Shown here: piece after piece, positions 6,747-10,016 of the stretch
Layout: every line of letters starts with the position of its first letter
Position numbering within the stretch: position 1 is the stretch's first letter
Source: an uncultured Flavihumibacter sp.
GTDB taxonomy: Bacteria > Bacteroidota > Bacteroidia > Chitinophagales > Chitinophagaceae
Direction of reading: 5' to 3'
DNA: 10,016 nucleotides
NCBI GenBank assembly: GCA_946482545.1
Contig: CAMLRX010000159.1
Span: forward strand, 1-10,016
The notes under the pieces: model-generated
Database searches by the model: none
Seen by the model: the letters and a program-made list of their open reading frames with translations, nothing else
Told to the model about the DNA's origin: nothing
Program-made: the position numbers and the translations under genes

Positions 6747-7337
6747 ATGCGAATAACAGCGATTTTAGCCCTCGTACTCCTGTATGCCTGTCAGGGAACC
6801 CCATTGAAAACAGAGGCCGGTGATATTATGAAAGACAGCATCGCCGCTTCCAAAGAATATTATCCCATTCCCGCCTTTATTACTGAGGAACTGAAATATG
6901 CCCAGGAGAACCCTACGGCCATTACCAGGTATATTACGATCGGCAATAAAGTAGATTCCGGGTTTGTGCCTTACGATACACTGGCAGCCTTCGCCTCCGC
7001 ATTCATGGGCATAGACCTGAACGATGCCTCCTTTAAAAGAGATGTGGAAGAAAAAACATTTATGGACGAATCCATCGGCCTGGTTACCCTCAGTTATACC
7101 ATAGATAACCCCAATACACCATTGCGCCGCGCCGATATACTCGTGAAAGAAGGGGAAGTGAAGAGTAAAGTGAACAGTATTTACCTTGAAAAAGTGGCGG
7201 AAAATAACGGCACAACTACCGTGAAAAAACTGTACTGGAAATCCAGACAGAATTGCATGGTTATTGAACAGGAAACCGATGCCTCCGGCAATGAAAAAAT
7301 GATCCAGACCAAACTGGTTTGGAACGCCGGCGAATAG
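6747..7337 (+). CDS. Uncharacterised lipoprotein
   Basis: Function not recognised. The 196-residue product starts with MRITAILALVLLYAC: a short signal peptide with the lipobox LYAC, so Cys15 should be acylated. The residues after Cys15 (QGTPLKTE) lack the acidic surface-export signal described for Bacteroidota surface lipoproteins, which favours a periplasm-facing location. The mature part is about 180 residues of mixed alpha/beta character with no repeats and one further Cys (170). The segment from LVTLSYTIDNPNTPLRRADILV through SIYLEKVAE and VKKLYWKSRQNCMVIEQETDASG looks like consecutive beta-strands. The gene has its own promoter match just before the ATG, and uvrC begins 9 bp after its stop, so the two probably share a transcript. 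Nothing links the lipoprotein functionally to DNA repair. Confidence 0.85.
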   Translation: MRITAILALVLLYACQGTPLKTEAGDIMKDSIAASKEYYPIPAFITEELKYAQENPTAITRYITIGNKVDSGFVPYDTLAAFASAFMGIDLNDASFKRDVEEKTFMDESIGLVTLSYTIDNPNTPLRRADILVKEGEVKSKVNSIYLEKVAENNGTTTVKKLYWKSRQNCMVIEQETDASGNEKMIQTKLVWNAGE

Positions 7338-7346
7338 CTATCCATC

Positions 7347-9164
7347 ATGACCGCACAGGAATACCAGCAGATCGCACATACCATCCCGCACCAACCCGGT
7401 ATCTATAAATATTACGATAAACAGGGAACACTGCTGTATGTGGGAAAGGCAAAGAACCTGCGGAAAAGAACGGGGTCCTATTTCACAAAAACTTATCCCA
7501 ACTACAAAACGAAGGAGCTGGTCACCCGCATCCACCGGGTGGAATTCACCATCGTGGACAGCGAGCAGGATGCCTTTCTCCTGGAAAACGCCCTGATCAA
7601 ACAATACCGGCCGAAGTACAATATTGACCTGAAGGACGATAAATCGTACCCCTTCATTGTCATCAAAAAAGAACATTTTCCGAGGGTTTTCCTCACCCGT
7701 AATAAGATCAACGACGGCTCAGAATACCTGGGGCCATTCACTTCCGTTGGAAGGGTACGGGAGTTGCTGAATTTCATCCGCCTCAACATTCCGTTGCGGA
7801 CCTGCAAACTGAATCTCTCCCCGGCGAATATCAGGGCAGGCAAGTTTAAAGTATGCCTGGAATACCATCTTGGCAACTGTAAAGGCCCCTGTGAGGCTTT
7901 ACAGGCTGAAGAAGATTACCAAGCGGGTCTGCTCCAGATCCGGCAGATATTAAAAGGGAACGTATCTCCCGTGATCCAGCAGTTTAAGGAACAGATGCAG
8001 GCCTTCGCGCAGGACATGGCGTTTGAAAAGGCCGAGATGATGCGCAAGAAAATTGAACACCTGGAAAACTACAACGCCCGCTCCGTAGTGGTGAGCAGGT
8101 ACCTCACCAATATTGATGTGTTCTCCCTGCTCAAAGAAGACGAATGGGCCTACGTGAACTACCTGATGGTGCAGAACGGCACCATCGTACAAACCCATAC
8201 CATCCGCCTGGAAACACACCTGGAAGAAACGGATGAAGAAGTACTTGTATTTGCGGTACAGCAGTTAAGAGAAACCTTTAATAGTCTGGCGGATGAAATA
8301 GTAGTTCCCTTCCACATCGAGTTCCCGCTTGAAGCGATTACGATTACTGTTCCAAAAGCCGGCGACAAGAAAAAACTGGTGGAATTATCGTTAAAAAACG
8401 TGAACTACTTCCGTGAAGAAATCCGGAAGAAAAAGATACTCCAACTGGAAGGCAAAGACGACCAGGAAAAGAAAAAAGTCCTGTACAAGCTCCAGGAAGA
8501 ACTCCAGCTACCCGAACTGCCGGTTCATATAGAATGCTTCGACAACTCCAACTTCCAGGGCAGCTACCCGGTTTCGGCGATGGTGTGTTTCAGGAATGGC
8601 ATACCCAGTAAAAAAGACTACCGCCACTACAACGTGAAAACGGTGGAGGGCATCAATGATTTCGCCACCATGAAAGAAGTGGTTTTCAGGCGTTATAAGC
8701 GCCTCCGCGATGAAGAGCAGTCTTTCCCTCAACTGATCATCATTGATGGTGGTAAAGGGCAATTAGGCGCTGCTATGGAGAGCATACGGGAACTGGGGCT
8801 GGTGGGCAAAATGACGCTCGTGGGGCTTGCTAAAAATGAAGAAGAACTGTTCTTTCCCGGCGATTCGGAGTCCATTAAACTCCCCTATAATGGTGACTCG
8901 CTCCGGTTAATCAGGCGCATCCGGGATGAAGTACACCGCTTCGGGATCACCTTCCACCGCAACCAACGCAGCAAAGGCACTTTCAGCAACGAACTGGAAC
9001 AGATACCGGGCATCGGTAAACAAACGGCTGAAAACCTTTTAAAGCATTTCCGCTCGGTAAAAAATGTAAAAAACGCTTCGGAAGAAGACCTTGGAAAGGT
9101 AGTGGGCATTGCGCGGGCTAAGCTCATCCATACGCATTTCTCCGCTGAAAACACGGGAGAGTAG
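7347..9164 (+). CDS. uvrC: Excinuclease ABC subunit C
   Basis: The 605-residue dual nuclease of UvrABC nucleotide excision repair, which cuts on both sides of a DNA lesion after UvrB loading. An N-terminal GIY-YIG nuclease (about 14-92) has GIY (18-20), YVG (31-33), Arg41 and Glu80, aligning with E. coli Arg42 and Glu76, for the 3' incision. Four cysteines (153, 170, 178, 182) align with the proposed Fe-S cluster ligands of E. coli UvrC. A UVR domain that binds UvrB lies at about 203-238. The RNase H-like nuclease for the 5' incision keeps Asp399, Asp438 (GINDFATM), Asp467 (IIIDGGKGQL) and His530 (RDEVHRFG). A helix-hairpin-helix tail (about 548-600, IPGIGKQTAENLLKHF) completes the protein. 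Length and motifs are normal and the gene looks intact. It lies 9 bp after the lipoprotein gene and is followed by a terminator about 100 bp downstream. Confidence 0.98.
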   Translation: MTAQEYQQIAHTIPHQPGIYKYYDKQGTLLYVGKAKNLRKRTGSYFTKTYPNYKTKELVTRIHRVEFTIVDSEQDAFLLENALIKQYRPKYNIDLKDDKSYPFIVIKKEHFPRVFLTRNKINDGSEYLGPFTSVGRVRELLNFIRLNIPLRTCKLNLSPANIRAGKFKVCLEYHLGNCKGPCEALQAEEDYQAGLLQIRQILKGNVSPVIQQFKEQMQAFAQDMAFEKAEMMRKKIEHLENYNARSVVVSRYLTNIDVFSLLKEDEWAYVNYLMVQNGTIVQTHTIRLETHLEETDEEVLVFAVQQLRETFNSLADEIVVPFHIEFPLEAITITVPKAGDKKKLVELSLKNVNYFREEIRKKKILQLEGKDDQEKKKVLYKLQEELQLPELPVHIECFDNSNFQGSYPVSAMVCFRNGIPSKKDYRHYNVKTVEGINDFATMKEVVFRRYKRLRDEEQSFPQLIIIDGGKGQLGAAMESIRELGLVGKMTLVGLAKNEEELFFPGDSESIKLPYNGDSLRLIRRIRDEVHRFGITFHRNQRSKGTFSNELEQIPGIGKQTAENLLKHFRSVKNVKNASEEDLGKVVGIARAKLIHTHFSAENTGE

Positions 9165-9255
9165 AAAAGAAAATCACCTGAAAATAGCAAGTATAAAACG
9201 GCTGTAATGCAAGTGCAGTGCGGTACTATCAGCTATGTTGTAAAATAATGGGCAT

Positions 9256-9293
9256 AAAAAAAGGGGCCAGGATAGACATCCAGCCCCGTTTTT
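9256..9293. terminator. Bidirectional Rho-independent terminator after uvrC
   Basis: A stem formed by GGGGC-CA-GGAT and ATCC-A-GCCCC (9263-9287) has one small internal asymmetry and a short loop (AGAC). It is preceded by a run of seven A (9256-9262) and followed by five T (9289-9293). It can therefore end uvrC transcription on the plus strand, about 100 bp after the stop, and also stop minus-strand transcripts, for which the T7 tract is even better. Confidence 0.8.
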
Positions 9294-9350
9294 AAAATCC
9301 AATATCCTATGAAAAACCGTTGTAAAAATAGTAAAAGAATCACAACTTCC

Positions 9351-9384
9351 AATACCCGCATGTGGGTATTTTGATATTTTTTTT
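9351..9384 (+). terminator. Second terminator-like hairpin, plus strand
   Basis: AATACCC (9351-9357) and GGGTATT (9364-9370) form a perfect 7-bp stem with a six-base loop. The stem is followed by TTGATA and then eight T (9377-9384). The T tract is displaced by six bases from the stem, so termination may be weak. It lies about 65 bp after the uvrC terminator, which makes it either a backup or the end of a separate short transcript. Confidence 0.4.
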
Positions 9385-9623
9385 ATTAAGGTTTTTGCTC
9401 ATAGATGCAGCGTTTGAAAGAATCGGCTACACAGCCCGGAAAATAAGGACGTGCTACTGAATGTTTGCAGGGAATGCCCATTGCTGTACCCCTCCATGGG
9501 AGCAAAAAACAAACAATTTTGTTTGGGAGGCTGGTTACCAAAATAAACTGTACTGGAACGTGACCAGCATTTACTTCCTGCCCGCAGGGCCAGAGCGGCA
9601 AAACGTGCGTATAAGCATAGGCA

Positions 9624-9660
9624 ATAAAAAAGCGGCGCCATCTTTTGGATAGCGCCGCTT
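9624..9660 (-). terminator. Rho-independent terminator of gldN
   Basis: AAGCGGCGC (9630-9638) and GCGCCGCTT (9652-9660) form a perfect 9-bp GC-rich stem, with extra ATC/GAT pairing in the loop. Read on the minus strand, it is followed by TTTTTTATT, a good U tract. On the plus strand the stem is followed by CTATAATG, so termination is directed at the minus-strand gldN gene, whose stop codon is 26 bp upstream of the stem. Confidence 0.87.
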
Positions 9661-9686
9661 CTATAATGAAGGAACCAGTGTTGTAA

Positions 9687-10016
9687 TTAATAAGACCAGA
9701 GATCCTGCTCGTAGTTGAAGATGCGTTCTTTTACGGCATCCCCTTCCAGCAAACGGAGGATGGGATCTTTTACGTAGTCTGCAATGTAACGATCATACGG
9801 GTTATCCATAGTCGTTTTGATGATCCTTGCGCTGAACATCCTGCTTTCAAACAATTCCTCCCAGCTCATCCGGGCGCCGATGTTCTTGCCGTTGAACACT
9901 TCATAACGTGCCAGCATGGGGCGCAGATCGGGATAATATACCCAGAAAATCGGGGTAACATCACGGAAAGAGCCATCTGAATTATAAATGTTTTTCAGCG
10001 GAGCGATGCCCAGTAT
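9687..10016 (-). CDS. gldN: Gliding motility / type IX secretion protein GldN (PorN), C-terminal part (5' end outside window)
   Basis: The minus-strand frame is open to the window edge, giving the last 109 residues of a protein usually about 280-350 long. The segment contains IAPLKNIYNSDGSFRDVTPI, FWVYYPDLRPMLARYEVFN, ARMSWEELFESRMFSARIIK and the end IFNYEQDLWSY, which match the C-terminal region of GldN/PorN as I know it. GldN is a periplasmic protein that, with the lipoprotein GldK, forms a ring associated with the outer membrane in the type IX secretion system, needed for secretion and, in many species, gliding. It is normally the last gene of gldKLMN. That fits here, since its stop is followed directly by a strong terminator and no further minus-strand gene. 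The internal ATG at 9917 is not the true start. Confidence 0.9.
   Translation of the reverse strand: MLGIAPLKNIYNSDGSFRDVTPIFWVYYPDLRPMLARYEVFNGKNIGARMSWEELFESRMFSARIIKTTMDNPYDRYIADYVKDPILRLLEGDAVKERIFNYEQDLWSY

Larger units (their letters stand above)
9165..9686. other. Gap between convergent uvrC and gldN: terminators and hairpin-rich sequence, no convincing gene
   Basis: A 522-bp stretch with several inverted repeats. It holds a terminator hairpin at 9263-9287, a smaller hairpin followed by T8 at 9351-9384, and the gldN terminator at 9630-9660. Between the last two are a 9-bp stem 9530-9538/9560-9568 with one G-T pair, a 16-base near-palindrome at 9510-9525 (CAAACAA, TT, TTGTTTG), and a possible long-range stem 9407-9415/9601-9608 with one bulged base. 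Short open frames on both strands (such as 9386-9601 minus and 9461-9652 plus) show no recognisable domain; the plus one runs through the terminator stem and is unlikely to be real. A 21-codon frame at 9309-9374 ends inside the second hairpin. No rRNA, tRNA or known riboswitch was recognised. Confidence 0.7.

Noticed and set aside
7227..9557. A 14-base match, AAACTGTACTGGAA, shared between the lipoprotein gene (7227-7240) and the gap before gldN (about 9545-9557)
   Set aside because: Flanks do not match, and a single 14-base match in 10 kb is close to chance expectation, so it is not treated as a repeat.
9386..9601. Minus-strand 71-codon open frame in the uvrC-gldN gap
   Set aside because: No recognisable family, no promoter or ribosome binding site. 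An overlapping minus frame of 80 codons is equally open, which suggests chance.
9461..9652. Plus-strand 63-codon open frame
   Set aside because: It runs through the perfect stem of the gldN terminator and has no family resemblance.
1..10016. CRISPR arrays, insertion sequences, tRNA genes, toxin-antitoxin or phage genes
   Set aside because: No regularly spaced repeats, transposase motifs, tRNA folds or phage-like proteins were seen on either strand.

Overview
The window comes from a bacterium of the phylum Bacteroidota, most likely a Chitinophagaceae relative (inference). Supporting this are a gldN gene of the type IX secretion system at the right edge, a TAnnTTTG-type promoter close to a start codon, few Shine-Dalgarno sequences, and an ECF sigma factor paired with a beta-barrel membrane protein of a kind typical of this phylum. 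No mobile element, CRISPR array, tRNA or rRNA gene was seen.

Layout, left to right. Positions 1-4523 (+) form one tightly packed run. It holds the 3' end of gpmI (glycolytic phosphoglycerate mutase), a small CxxCH haem-binding protein starting directly after the gpmI stop, an unrecognised single-span membrane protein overlapping it by 20 bp, a TonB-dependent receptor of the haemoglobin/haem type, and a two-span PepSY membrane protein. The last four look like a haem or iron acquisition and handling module placed behind a housekeeping gene.

Positions 4581-6706 (+) hold an ECF sigma factor and, 20 bp later, a 503-residue protein. That protein has a short cytoplasmic head, one transmembrane helix, a long charged periplasmic linker and a C-terminal outer-membrane-type beta-barrel. 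This matches the architecture of the dual membrane-spanning anti-sigma factors (Dma) described in Bacteroides thetaiotaomicron, and it is the most interesting system in the window. The barrel could sense the outer membrane and control the sigma factor through a single polypeptide crossing the whole envelope.

Positions 6747-9164 (+) hold an unrecognised lipoprotein, with a near-leaderless promoter match, followed 9 bp later by uvrC (nucleotide excision repair). Positions 9165-9686 are a 522-bp gap between the convergent uvrC and gldN genes. It contains two convincing terminators, a third terminator-like hairpin, and a hairpin-rich stretch that might be a structured RNA. Positions 9687-10016 (-) are the C-terminal part of gldN.
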